Origin: Pseudomonas panipatensis
Lineage (GTDB): Bacteria > Pseudomonadota > Gammaproteobacteria > Pseudomonadales > Pseudomonadaceae
Length of the DNA stretch: 64,000 nucleotides
Assembly (NCBI RefSeq): GCF_900099785.1
Contig: NZ_FNDS01000001.1
Coordinates: forward strand, 310,001-374,000
Direction of reading: 5' to 3'
Shown here in pieces: positions 39,872 to 48,690 of this stretch (positions are counted from its first letter, which is position 1; each line of letters starts with the position of its first letter). The notes under the pieces were generated by a model. That model was not told the DNA's origin. It ran no database searches and was given only the letters and a program-made list of their open reading frames with translations. A program made the position numbers and the translations under genes.

Positions 39872-40804
39872 ATGGCCGGAGTCATGGATTCGGTCAACCA
39901 GCGCACACAGCTGGTTGGTCAGAATCGTCTGGAATTACTGCTGTTCCGGCTGGATGGCAGCCAGCTCTATGGCATCAACGTGTTCAAGGTGAAAGAGGTC
40001 CTGCAGTGCCCGCGCCTGACCGTGATGCCCAAGTCCAACCCGGTGGTGCGCGGGGTGGCCAACATTCGTGGCGGCACCATTCCGATTCTCGACCTGTCGA
40101 TGGCCACCGGGCGTCGGGGTTTGCGCGAGATCGACAACAGCTTCGTGATCATCACCGAGTACAACACCAAGGTGCAGGGCTTCCTGGTCCATTCGGTGGA
40201 ACGCATCATCAACATGAACTGGGAGGAGATCCATCCGCCACCCAAGGGCACCGGCCGCGAGCACTACCTGACGGCGGTGACGCGGATCGACAACCAGTTG
40301 GTGGAAATCATTGATGTGGAGAAGATCCTCTCCGAGGTGGCGCCGACGTCGGAGGAAATCTCCGTGGGCGTGCTCGACGAGGAGACCCAGGCGCGTGCGG
40401 TGAGCAAGCGGGTACTGGTGGTGGACGATTCCTCGGTCGCGCGCAAGCAACTGGTGCGCTGCCTGGAAACCGTCGGCGTCGAAGTCTTGGCATTGAATGA
40501 CGGTCGCCAGGCGTTGGACTATCTTCGGCAGATGCTCGATGCCGGCGGCAAGCCTGGGCAGGAGCTGCTGATGGTGATATCCGACATCGAGATGCCGGAA
40601 ATGGATGGCTACACGCTCACCGCCGAGATTCGCCATGACGCGCGGCTGCAGGATTTGCACATTCTCCTGCATACTTCGCTGTCTGGAGTGTTCAATCAGG
40701 CGATGGTGAAGAAAGTCGGCGCCGACGACTTCCTCGCCAAGTTCCGCCCGGATGATCTGGCGGCCCGCGTGGCCGAGCGGATCAAAGCGGTGGATGCGCG
40801 CTGA
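39872..40804 (+). CDS. cheV: Chemotaxis coupling protein CheV
   Basis: A 310-residue fusion of a CheW-like domain (about 15-160, LLLFRLDGSQLYGINVFKVKE) and a C-terminal receiver domain (about 175-305). The receiver has the acidic pair in VLVVDDSS and the phospho-acceptor D238 in SDIEMPEMDGY. CheV links chemoreceptors to CheA and can be phosphorylated. GGGGAGG precedes the ATG. It is followed by cheR. Confidence 0.95.
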   Translation: MAGVMDSVNQRTQLVGQNRLELLLFRLDGSQLYGINVFKVKEVLQCPRLTVMPKSNPVVRGVANIRGGTIPILDLSMATGRRGLREIDNSFVIITEYNTKVQGFLVHSVERIINMNWEEIHPPPKGTGREHYLTAVTRIDNQLVEIIDVEKILSEVAPTSEEISVGVLDEETQARAVSKRVLVVDDSSVARKQLVRCLETVGVEVLALNDGRQALDYLRQMLDAGGKPGQELLMVISDIEMPEMDGYTLTAEIRHDARLQDLHILLHTSLSGVFNQAMVKKVGADDFLAKFRPDDLAARVAERIKAVDAR

Positions 40805-40920
40805 TCGGCACGACAGCTAACGGGGTAACGGGCGGCGCCATTGCCGCCCATGGCCGGAGGGTTCCGGCCACAGCCTGGCGTTCGGTTCGGCGCTGGGTCA
40901 ACAGGAAAGGGGCGTTATCG

Positions 40921-41748
40921 GTGACATCAACCAATATGGAATTCGAGCTGTTCCGGGATTTCCTGGAAAAGACCTGCGGCATCGTGCTCGGTGCCAACAA
41001 GCAGTACCTGGTCGCCAGCCGCCTCAACAAGTTGATGGAGCAGCAGGGTATCAAGACGCTCGGCGAACTGGTGCAGAAGGTCCAGGGACCGGCGCGCGGG
41101 CAGCTGCGTGAACTGGTGGTGGATGCCATGACCACCAATGAAACCCTGTGGTTCCGTGATACCTATCCCTTCGAAGTGCTGAAGAACCGCATTCTTCCCG
41201 AGATGATCAAGGCCAGTCCGGGGCAGCGCCTGCGCATCTGGTCCGCTGCCTGCTCGTCCGGGCAGGAACCCTATTCGTTGTCGATGAGCATCGACGAGTT
41301 CGAGCGAACCAACCTGGGCCAGCTCAAGGCCGGCGTGCAGATCGTCGCGACCGACCTGTCCGGCTCCATGCTCAGTGCGGCCCGCGCCGGCGAGTACGAC
41401 AGTCTGGCCATGGGGCGTGGCTTGGCCCAGGAGCGCCTGGTGCGCTACTTCGACCAGAAGGCACCCGGACGCTGGGCGGTGAAGCCTGCCATCAAGAGTC
41501 GCGTGGAATTCCGCGCGCTGAATCTGCTGGACAGTTACGCGACCCTCGGTAAGTTCGACCTGATCTTCTGCCGCAACGTGCTCATCTACTTCTCCGCCGA
41601 AATCAAGCGCGACATCCTGTTGCGCATGCACGCGGCACTCAAGCCGGGCGGCTATCTGTTCCTTGGTGCTTCCGAGGCGCTCAATGGCCTGCCGGACCAT
41701 TATCAGATGGTCCAGTGCAATCCCGGCATCATCTACAAGGCCAAATAG
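40921..41748 (+). CDS. cheR: Chemoreceptor methyltransferase CheR
   Basis: A 275-residue CheR. The N-terminal helical domain (about 1-75) contacts receptors, and the C-terminal SAM domain has LRIWSAACSSGQEPYSLSM (SAM loop), TDLSGSML and FDLIFCRNVLIYF. It methylates glutamates of chemoreceptors. A GTG start at 40921 is preceded by AGGAAAGGGG; the ATG at 40936 is an alternative. Length fits Pseudomonas CheR1. Confidence 0.95.
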   Translation: MTSTNMEFELFRDFLEKTCGIVLGANKQYLVASRLNKLMEQQGIKTLGELVQKVQGPARGQLRELVVDAMTTNETLWFRDTYPFEVLKNRILPEMIKASPGQRLRIWSAACSSGQEPYSLSMSIDEFERTNLGQLKAGVQIVATDLSGSMLSAARAGEYDSLAMGRGLAQERLVRYFDQKAPGRWAVKPAIKSRVEFRALNLLDSYATLGKFDLIFCRNVLIYFSAEIKRDILLRMHAALKPGGYLFLGASEALNGLPDHYQMVQCNPGIIYKAK

Positions 41749-42095
41749 AGGCTGCTGCGGCCGGTCCTCGCCCCGGCCGTCATCGCGCGTCGCTGCCCGT
41801 CGAGGGGCAGTCGCGCCAATCCTTCAGGTGCTCGAGGCGCGTGTCGCGGAGTCGTTCCGCGAGGCGTCGGCGAGGTCGCCTTGCCGCTTTCCTGCCGCGT
41901 TGCCGGCGATTCCTTGCCAGTTATCGATCGATCCAGACCTTGCCGCCTAGCGGAAAGGCTTTGCCGCTTGCCGCGCATTGCCGCTTTTTGCTAGTCCATT
42001 ATTAACTCAAGATATTGATTTATAAGGATTTAATTTATTGGCACGCACCTTGCTGAAGTGATGGCAAGCCCACATCGGCAAACAGGTTCGTGACC
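41749..42095 (+). promoter_or_regulatory. cheR-flgB intergenic region
   Basis: 347 bases without a gene. The first part is GC-rich with hairpin-forming sequence (GGCCGGTCCTCGCCCCGGCC near 41759). From about 41990 it becomes A/T-rich (TATTGATTTATAAGGATTTAATTTATT) and leads into the sigma-54 promoter of flgB. The A/T-rich part is a likely landing zone for FleQ, though no perfect GTCA-N6-TGAC box is visible. Confidence 0.55.
42039..42054 (+). promoter_or_regulatory. Sigma-54 promoter of flgBCDE
   Basis: TGGCACG-N4-TTGCT with the invariant GG (42040-42041) and GC (42052-42053) ten bases apart, a perfect -24/-12 element. It lies 42 bases before the flgB ATG. FleQ (61572) is the expected activator. 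Confidence 0.93.
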
Positions 42096-42503
42096 ATGAG
42101 CATCAGCTTCGACTCCGCCCTCGGCATCCATCCGCAAGCTCTCAGCTTCCGCTCCCAGCGCGCCGAAGTGCTGGCCAATAACCTGGCCAACGCCGATACG
42201 CCGAACTACAAGGCTCGCGACCTGGATTTCGCCTCTGTGCTCGCGGCTCAGGTCGACAAGGCCAAGAACGGCACCTTCAGCGCCACGCGGACCAACGCTC
42301 GGCACATCGAGGCGGACGGCGTCTCCATGGGCGATGACGGAGTCAAGTACCGCATTCCTTTCCATCCCTCGGTTGACCAGAACACCGTCGACGAACAGGT
42401 CGAGCAGTCCAACTACACCCAGAACGCGGTGCAGTTCCAGGCCAGCTTCACCTTCCTCAACAACAAGTTCAAAGGGCTGATGGGCGCCCTGCGCGGAGAG
42501 TAA
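42096..42503 (+). CDS. flgB: Flagellar proximal rod protein FlgB
   Basis: A 135-residue proximal rod protein. It starts MSISFDSALGIHPQAL and has the rod-family motif LANNLANADTPNYKARDLDF near residue 30. The C-terminal helix QFQASFTFLNNKFKGLMGAL is typical. The start at 42096 is used rather than the GTG two codons upstream. First gene of the flgBCDE transcript. Confidence 0.96.
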   Translation: MSISFDSALGIHPQALSFRSQRAEVLANNLANADTPNYKARDLDFASVLAAQVDKAKNGTFSATRTNARHIEADGVSMGDDGVKYRIPFHPSVDQNTVDEQVEQSNYTQNAVQFQASFTFLNNKFKGLMGALRGE

Positions 42504-42508
42504 TTGCC

Positions 42509-42949
42509 ATGTCGCTTGCCAGTGTCTTCAACATCGCCGGAACCGGCATGAGTGCCCAGACCACCCGTCTGAACACCACGGCGTCGAACATCGCCAACGC
42601 CGAGAGCGTCTCCTCGAGCATCGACAAGACCTATCGCGCGCGTCATCCGGTGTTTTCCACCATGTTCCAGCAAGCCCAGGGCGAGCAGGGGTCGCTGTTC
42701 GCCGACACCGAACAGGCCGGCAGCGGCGTGCAGGTGCTCGGTGTGATCGAGGATCAGAGCCCGCTGGTACCGCGTTATGAGCCCAACCATCCGGCGGCCG
42801 ATGCCAACGGCTACGTGTATTACCCGAACGTCAATGTGGTGGAGGAGATGGCCGACATGATCTCCGCCAGCCGTGCGTTCCAGAGCAATGCGGAAATGAT
42901 GAACACCGCCAAACAGATGATGCAGAAGGTCCTGACCCTGGGGCAGTGA
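42509..42949 (+). CDS. flgC: Flagellar proximal rod protein FlgC
   Basis: A 146-residue rod protein. MSLASVFNIAGTGMSAQTTRLN and TTASNIANAESVSS form the N-terminal axial domain; the C-terminal YPNVNVVEEMADMISASRAFQ is the matching axial motif. Five bases after flgB. Confidence 0.96.
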   Translation: MSLASVFNIAGTGMSAQTTRLNTTASNIANAESVSSSIDKTYRARHPVFSTMFQQAQGEQGSLFADTEQAGSGVQVLGVIEDQSPLVPRYEPNHPAADANGYVYYPNVNVVEEMADMISASRAFQSNAEMMNTAKQMMQKVLTLGQ

Positions 42950-42965
42950 GCCGGAAGGATAGAAA

Positions 42966-43688
42966 ATGACCACCACCTCTAGTACGTCGAACTCGATTCT
43001 CTCGGCGCTCAATGGCAGCAGCAAGACCAGTGCGTCCAGTTCTACCGGTTCGTCCAGTTCCAGTAGCTCAAGCACCGGAACCTCGGCCCTGGGCAAGGAC
43101 TCCTTCCTGCAGTTGCTGGTGACCCAGATGAATAACCAGAACCCGCTGGATCCTCAGGACAATACCCAGTTCGTTTCCCAACTGGCGCAGTTCAGCAGTC
43201 TGGAGAGCATGCAGAACCTGGATACCACCCTGGGCTCCTTCTACTCCTCGTTCCAGTCTTCGCAGGCGTTGCAGGCGTCTTCGCTGGTGGGGCGCTCGGT
43301 GATCGTCAGTTCCAGTCAGGCGCAACTCGACACACCCAGCTCGGGGCTCAGTGGCTCCCTGGTGATGCCGTCCGCCGGCGATGGTGTGTCGGTGAAAATC
43401 TACAACGACTCCGGTGACCTGGTGCGCACCATCGATATGGGCAGCCAGAAGAGCGGCAACATCAGCTTCAACTGGGATGGCAAGGACGATAGCGGCAACC
43501 TGGTGAATGCCGGTGCCTACACCTTCAAGGCCGCGGCCACGCTGGATGGGACCAACACGGCGCTGACCACCTACCTGCCCGCCACCGTCAATAGCGTGAC
43601 CCTCGGCCAGAACGGCGCGGACATGACTCTCAATCTTGCTGGCATCGGCAGTGTTTCCGCCTCCAGCGTTCAGACCATCGGAAAATAA
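42966..43688 (+). CDS. flgD: Flagellar hook-cap protein FlgD
   Basis: A 240-residue hook-capping protein that guides FlgE assembly and is later discarded. It has the FlgD motif LGKDSFLQLLVTQMNNQNP, the QFSSLESMQNL helix and a C-terminal Ig-like domain (FNWDGKDDSGNLVNAG). A Ser/Thr-rich tract of about 35 residues (roughly 5-38) lies before the conserved core. Confidence 0.95.
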   Translation: MTTTSSTSNSILSALNGSSKTSASSSTGSSSSSSSSTGTSALGKDSFLQLLVTQMNNQNPLDPQDNTQFVSQLAQFSSLESMQNLDTTLGSFYSSFQSSQALQASSLVGRSVIVSSSQAQLDTPSSGLSGSLVMPSAGDGVSVKIYNDSGDLVRTIDMGSQKSGNISFNWDGKDDSGNLVNAGAYTFKAAATLDGTNTALTTYLPATVNSVTLGQNGADMTLNLAGIGSVSASSVQTIGK

Positions 43689-43719
43689 CCACGCCGTCCT
43701 TCGGCAAGGGAGCTGATCT

Positions 43720-45027
43720 ATGTCTTTCAATACCGCCCTGAGTGGATTGAATGCCGCAAGCACGGATCTCAACGTGACCGGCAACAACATCGCCAACGTC
43801 GGCACGACGGGCTTCAAGTCGTCGCGCACGGAGTTCGCCGATCTCTATGCGTCTTCCATGCTTGGCACGGGGCGCAATGCCGTGGGCAACGGGGTGATCA
43901 CTCAGTCGGTTTCCCAGCAGTTCACTCAGGGCAACCTGACCAGCACCGGCAGAAGTCTGGACCTGGCCATCAGCGGCAATGGCTTCTTCATGACCAGTGA
44001 CAACGGTAGCCGCCTGTACACCCGCAACGGCACCTTCAATACCGATGCTGCCGGCTATATCGTCGACGGCTCCGGCAACCGCCTGCAGGGCTATGGGACA
44101 AATGCCACCGGTTCCATCGTCAATGGCGTGATCACCGATCTCAAGGTGAATACTGCCAACCAGGCGCCGAATGCCACCTCGAAGATCACCTCGACGCTGA
44201 GTCTGAACTCCGCTGCGAGTACCCCGGTCACCACGCCGTTCAGTGCCAGCGACTCGAGCACTTACAACTGGTCGACCTCGGTGGATATCTATGACTCCCA
44301 GGGCAACTCGCACACCATGTCGAATTATTTCGTCAAGGACAGCAGCAACAACTGGAGCATGTACACCCTGGTCGACGGTCGCTCGCCTACCGACCCGACC
44401 AGCACCACGCCGCTGACCAGCCAGTTGACGTTCAGCAGCGCCGGTCAACTGACCGGGGTCGCCTCGACCGGGATGACGGTCAATGCGGACAACACCCTGA
44501 CGCTCAGTGGCTGGGTGCCGGCGTCGATCACCGACTCCACCACCAGTCCGGTGACCTGGGGCGCCAACGGTGCGGCGGCAGCTACCGGGGGAATCAGCCT
44601 GGACCTGACCAAGACCACGCAGACCAATGCCAGCTTCGCGGTGACCGCGGTGACCCAGGATGGCTACGCCACCGGGCAGATGTCCGGCCTCTCGGTGAAT
44701 CAGGATGGGCAGATGTACGCCACCTATACCAACGGCCAGTCCAAGGTGATCGGTCAGGTGATCCTGGCCAACTTCGCCAATACCCAGGGGCTGACCCCGG
44801 TCGGCAATACCGCCTGGAAGCAGTCGCTGGCGTCCGGTGAGGCGGTGATAGGCACGCCGACCTCTGGCACCCTGGGTTCGGTGGGGTCCGGTTCGCTGGA
44901 GGAGTCCAACGTCGACCTGACCGCGCAATTGGTCAATCTGATCGTCGCGCAGCGTAACTATCAGGCCAACGCCAAGACGGTCCAGACCGAGAGCACCATT
45001 TCCGACGCCATCATCAATATCCGTTAA
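43720..45027 (+). CDS. flgE: Flagellar hook protein FlgE
   Basis: A 435-residue hook subunit. The N-terminus ([37 protein letters not shown]) and C-terminus ([32 protein letters not shown]) are the conserved coiled axial domains, with a variable Thr/Ser-rich middle. It ends the flgBCDE transcript before a terminator. Confidence 0.96.
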   Translation: MSFNTALSGLNAASTDLNVTGNNIANVGTTGFKSSRTEFADLYASSMLGTGRNAVGNGVITQSVSQQFTQGNLTSTGRSLDLAISGNGFFMTSDNGSRLYTRNGTFNTDAAGYIVDGSGNRLQGYGTNATGSIVNGVITDLKVNTANQAPNATSKITSTLSLNSAASTPVTTPFSASDSSTYNWSTSVDIYDSQGNSHTMSNYFVKDSSNNWSMYTLVDGRSPTDPTSTTPLTSQLTFSSAGQLTGVASTGMTVNADNTLTLSGWVPASITDSTTSPVTWGANGAAAATGGISLDLTKTTQTNASFAVTAVTQDGYATGQMSGLSVNQDGQMYATYTNGQSKVIGQVILANFANTQGLTPVGNTAWKQSLASGEAVIGTPTSGTLGSVGSGSLEESNVDLTAQLVNLIVAQRNYQANAKTVQTESTISDAIINIR

Positions 45028-45087
45028 CGGCGCGGCGGCAACGTCCCTTGCCGCTGGCGGCAGCCTCTCGCCGCCAGCGTGCCCTTC

Positions 45088-45118
45088 AGGCTCCTTCGGG
45101 AGCCTTTTGTTTTTTATA
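45088..45118 (+). terminator. Terminator after flgE
   Basis: AGGCTCC (45088-45094), TTCG loop, GGAGCCT (45099-45105), followed by TTTGTTTTTTAT. It separates flgBCDE from the flgF-L transcript. Confidence 0.9.
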
Positions 45119-45127
45119 TTTCCTTGT

Positions 45128-45174
45128 AAATCAATGATTTATTGATTTGTTTCGAGTTTGGCACAGCCCTTGCT
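45128..45174 (+). promoter_or_regulatory. Sigma-54 promoter of flgF with upstream palindrome
   Basis: TGGCACA-N4-TTGCT at 45159-45174 has the invariant GG-N10-GC spacing (45160-45161, 45172-45173). Ten bases upstream of it, AAATCAAT (45128-45135) and ATTGATTT (45141-45148) form a perfect 8-bp inverted repeat around GATTT, similar in style to FleQ-type boxes. It drives flgFGHIJKL. Confidence 0.88.
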
Positions 45175-45224
45175 GAAGCCCCTTCAGGATCGTCGGGCAA
45201 GTGACCCGGCCTTGGAGGATTGCC

Positions 45225-45974
45225 TTGGACAGAATGCTGTATGTCGCGATGAGCGGAGCGAGCCAGAACACCCTGGCCATGCAGGCTCACGCCAACAACC
45301 TGGCGAACATTTCCACTACCGGCTTTCGCCGTGATTTCGAGCAGGCCCGCGCCATGCCGGTCTTCGGCGACAGCTTCCCGGCGCGTGTCTTCGCCATGAG
45401 CGAGCGACCGGCCACTGACTTCACCGCCGGCAGCCTGCAGGAAACCGGGCGCGATCTGGATGTCGCCGCCAAGGGCAATGCCTGGATTGCCGTGCAGGCG
45501 CCGGATGGCGGTGAAGCCTACGTGCGCACCGGCAGCCTGGAGATCGATGCGTTCGGCCAACTGCGCACCGGCGATGGTTTGCCGGTCATGGGCAATGGCG
45601 GGCCGATTGCCGTGCCGCCGGAAGAAAAGGTGGAGATCGGCGAAGACGGCACCATCACCATTCGCGGTCAGGGCAACAACCCTAACGCGCTGGCCAGCGT
45701 CGACCGTATCAAGCTGGTCACCCCGGACCCCAAGCAATTGGAAAAAGGCGCCGATGGCCTGGTCCGCGTCAAGAAACAGCCGGGGCAGCAAGCGCTGCAG
45801 GCCGACGCCAATGCTTCGGTGCAGTCCGGCTTCCTCGAATCGAGCAACGTCAACGCGGTGGAAGAGATGACCTCGATCCTCGCGCTGTCCCGTCAATTCG
45901 AGCTCCACGTGAAGATGATGCGTACCGCCGAGGACGATTCCGCGGCGATGGCGCGGGTTTTGCAATTTAGCTAA
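45225..45974 (+). CDS. flgF: Flagellar proximal rod protein FlgF
   Basis: A 249-residue rod protein. The TTG at 45225 (read as MDRMLYVAM) has GGAGG six bases upstream and gives the length I recall for P. aeruginosa FlgF; the ATG at 45234 would have a poorer spacing. Axial motifs are AMQAHANNLANISTTGFRRDFEQ near the N-terminus and LESSNVNAVEEMTSILALSRQFE near the C-terminus. Confidence 0.93.
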   Translation: MDRMLYVAMSGASQNTLAMQAHANNLANISTTGFRRDFEQARAMPVFGDSFPARVFAMSERPATDFTAGSLQETGRDLDVAAKGNAWIAVQAPDGGEAYVRTGSLEIDAFGQLRTGDGLPVMGNGGPIAVPPEEKVEIGEDGTITIRGQGNNPNALASVDRIKLVTPDPKQLEKGADGLVRVKKQPGQQALQADANASVQSGFLESSNVNAVEEMTSILALSRQFELHVKMMRTAEDDSAAMARVLQFS

Positions 45975-46020
45975 TCACCAGTTCGAGGCGCCATGAATCC
46001 GGCGCCCGAGGAGAACCGAT

Positions 46021-46806
46021 ATGCTTCCGGCTCTGTGGGTCAGCAAGACGGGCCTGTCCGCCCAGGACATGAACCTGACCACCATTTCCAACAACCTGGC
46101 GAACGTTTCGACCACGGGGTTCAAGCGCGATCGCGCGGAATTCCAGGATCTGCTGTATCAGATCAAACGCCAGCCGGGCGCCCAGTCCACCCAGAACACG
46201 CAGTTGCCCTCCGGCCTGCAACTGGGGACTGGCGTGCGCATCGTCGGTACGCAAAAGAACTTCACCGCCGGCAGCCTGCAGACCACCGACAACCCCTTGG
46301 ACATGGCGGTCAACGGTCGTGGCTTCTTCCAGGTACTGACCCCGGACGGCACCGTTGCCTATACCCGTGACGGCAGCTTCCACCTGAACTCCGACGGTCA
46401 GATCGTCACCTCCAACGGCAATGCCCTGGAGCCGGCGATCGTGGTTCCTGCGCAGACCCAGACCTTCACCGTCGGCCAGGACGGCACTGTCTCGGTCACC
46501 GTCGCCGGCAGCTCCACGCCGCAGATCATCGGCAACATCCAGACCGCCGATTTCATCAACCCGGCTGGCTTGCAGGCGATCGGCAACAACCTGTTCCTGG
46601 AGACCGGCTCCAGCGGCTCGCCGCAAGCCGGCACCCCCGGCCTGAATGGCCTGGGCACCGTGCAACAGAACACCCTAGAAAACTCCAACGTCAGCGTGGT
46701 GGAGGAGATGGTCAACATGATCACCACCCAGCGCGCCTATGAGATGAACTCCAAAGTCATCTCCACCGCCGACCAGATGCTGTCGTTCGTGACCCAGAAC
46801 CTTTGA
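46021..46806 (+). CDS. flgG: Flagellar distal rod protein FlgG
   Basis: A 261-residue distal rod protein. MLPALWVSKTGLSAQDMNL, TISNNLANVSTTGFKRDRAEF and the C-terminal ENSNVSVVEEMVNMITTQRAYE are canonical. FlgG is the drive-shaft section that FlgH and FlgI surround. Confidence 0.97.
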   Translation: MLPALWVSKTGLSAQDMNLTTISNNLANVSTTGFKRDRAEFQDLLYQIKRQPGAQSTQNTQLPSGLQLGTGVRIVGTQKNFTAGSLQTTDNPLDMAVNGRGFFQVLTPDGTVAYTRDGSFHLNSDGQIVTSNGNALEPAIVVPAQTQTFTVGQDGTVSVTVAGSSTPQIIGNIQTADFINPAGLQAIGNNLFLETGSSGSPQAGTPGLNGLGTVQQNTLENSNVSVVEEMVNMITTQRAYEMNSKVISTADQMLSFVTQNL

Positions 46807-46863
46807 TGAATGACGGAGCCGCATGGCTCCGGTGCTAGTGGCTCTCCCCGAGAGGTAGTTGTA

Positions 46864-47556
46864 ATGAACCGTTTCCATCTTCTTCCGCTGCTGGCGATCA
46901 CTGCGCTGGCCGGGTGCGTCAGTCCTCCGCCGAAACCGGACGACCCCTATTACGCCCCGGTCATGCCGCGTACGCCGATGCCGGCCGCGCAGAACAACGG
47001 TTCCATCTACCAGTCGGGTTTCGACAACAACCTGTATGGCGACCGCAAGGCCTTCCGTATCGGTGACATCATCACCATCACCCTCAACGAGAAGACCCAG
47101 GCAAGCAAGGCGGCCAACTCGGACGTTGCCAAGGACAGCAACTCCAAGATCGGCGTGACCTCGTTGTTCGGCGGCAGCGCCACCACCAACAACCCGTTGG
47201 GGGGCGCCGACCTCAGCCTGGGCGCCGAATACAATGGCACCCGCGAGTCCAAGGGCAACAGCAAGGCCGGGCAGAGCAATAGCCTGACCGGTTCGATCAC
47301 CGTCACCGTGGCCGACGTGATGCCCAACGGCATCCTCGCCGTGCGCGGCGAGAAGTGGATGACCCTGAACACCGGCAACGAGCTGGTGCGCATCGCCGGG
47401 CTGATCCGCGCCGACGACATCGCCACCGACAACACCGTGTCTTCGACCCGTGTGGCCGATGCGCGCATCACCTACTCGGGCACCGGCTCCTTCGCCGACG
47501 CCAGCCAGCCGGGTTGGCTCGATCGCTTCTTCCTCAGCCCGCTGTGGCCGTTCTGA
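46864..47556 (+). CDS. flgH: Flagellar L-ring lipoprotein FlgH
   Basis: A 230-residue outer-membrane lipoprotein. The lipobox ITALAGC places the acylated cysteine at about residue 18. [24 protein letters not shown] and [18 protein letters not shown] are FlgH hallmarks. It forms the L-ring with FlgI's P-ring inside. An ATG at 46864 follows AGAGGTAGT. Confidence 0.97.
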   Translation: MNRFHLLPLLAITALAGCVSPPPKPDDPYYAPVMPRTPMPAAQNNGSIYQSGFDNNLYGDRKAFRIGDIITITLNEKTQASKAANSDVAKDSNSKIGVTSLFGGSATTNNPLGGADLSLGAEYNGTRESKGNSKAGQSNSLTGSITVTVADVMPNGILAVRGEKWMTLNTGNELVRIAGLIRADDIATDNTVSSTRVADARITYSGTGSFADASQPGWLDRFFLSPLWPF

Positions 47557-47570
47557 GCAGGTGGCCTGAG

Positions 47571-48680
47571 ATGTCGATGTTCTCCCGCATCCTCTTCATT
47601 CTCGGCCTGGCCGGGCTGGCCTTCGCCGCCCAGGCCGAACGCCTGAAGGACATCGCCAGCATCCAGGGCGTGCGCAGCAACCAACTGATCGGCTACGGCC
47701 TGGTGGTCGGCCTCGACGGCACCGGCGACCAGACCACGCAGACGCCCTTCACCCTGCAGACCTTCAACAACATGCTGGCGCAGTTCGGTATCAAGGTGCC
47801 GGCCGGCAGCGGCAACGTGCAATTGAAGAACGTCGCCGCGGTGTCGGTTCACGCCGATCTGCCGGCTTTCGCCAAGCCCGGGCAGACCATCGACATCACC
47901 GTGTCCTCCATCGGCAACGCCAAGAGCCTGCGCGGTGGCAGCCTGTTGATGACCCAGCTCAAGGGCATCGATGGCCAGACCTACGCGGTGGCCCAGGGCA
48001 ACCTGGTGGTCGGTGGCTTCGATGCCGAAGGTCGCGACGGCTCGAAGATCACCGTCAACGTCCCCTCGGCCGGGCGCATTCCCTCCGGCGCCACCGTCGA
48101 GCGGACGGTGCCGAGTGGTTTCGACCAGGGCAACACCCTGACCCTGAACCTCAACCGTCCGGACTTCACTACCGCCAAGCACATCGTCGATCGCATCAAC
48201 GACATGCTCGGCCCAGGCGTGGCCCAGGCCATCGATGGCGGCTCCGTGCGGGTCAGCGCGCCGCTCGATCCGAACCAGCGGGTGGATTACATGTCGGTGC
48301 TGGAGAACCTGGAAATCCAGTCCGGCGAGGCGGTGGCCAAGGTCATCATCAACTCGCGTACCGGCACCATCGTCATCGGCCAGAACGTGCGTGTGTCGCC
48401 GGCGGCGGTGACCCACGGCAGCCTGACGGTGACCATTACCGAAGACCCGATCGTCAGCCAGCCCGGCCCGCTTTCCAACGGCCAGACCGCCGTGGTGCCG
48501 CGCTCGCGGGTCAATGCGCAGCAGGAGGCCAAACCGATGTTCAAATTCGGCCCGGGCACCACGCTGGATGAAATCGTCCGTGCGGTGAATCAGGTGGGCG
48601 CCGCGCCCAGCGACCTGATGGCCATCCTCGAAGCCCTCAAGCAGGCCGGCGCGTTGCAGGCCGAACTGATCGTCATCTGA
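47571..48680 (+). CDS. flgI: Flagellar P-ring protein FlgI
   Basis: A 369-residue periplasmic P-ring protein with a signal peptide ([20 protein letters not shown]). [30 protein letters not shown] is the family signature at the mature N-terminus, and [33 protein letters not shown] closes it. It needs FlgA for assembly. Twelve bases separate it from flgH. Confidence 0.97.
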   Translation: MSMFSRILFILGLAGLAFAAQAERLKDIASIQGVRSNQLIGYGLVVGLDGTGDQTTQTPFTLQTFNNMLAQFGIKVPAGSGNVQLKNVAAVSVHADLPAFAKPGQTIDITVSSIGNAKSLRGGSLLMTQLKGIDGQTYAVAQGNLVVGGFDAEGRDGSKITVNVPSAGRIPSGATVERTVPSGFDQGNTLTLNLNRPDFTTAKHIVDRINDMLGPGVAQAIDGGSVRVSAPLDPNQRVDYMSVLENLEIQSGEAVAKVIINSRTGTIVIGQNVRVSPAAVTHGSLTVTITEDPIVSQPGPLSNGQTAVVPRSRVNAQQEAKPMFKFGPGTTLDEIVRAVNQVGAAPSDLMAILEALKQAGALQAELIVI

Positions 48681-48690
48681 GGTCGCCACC

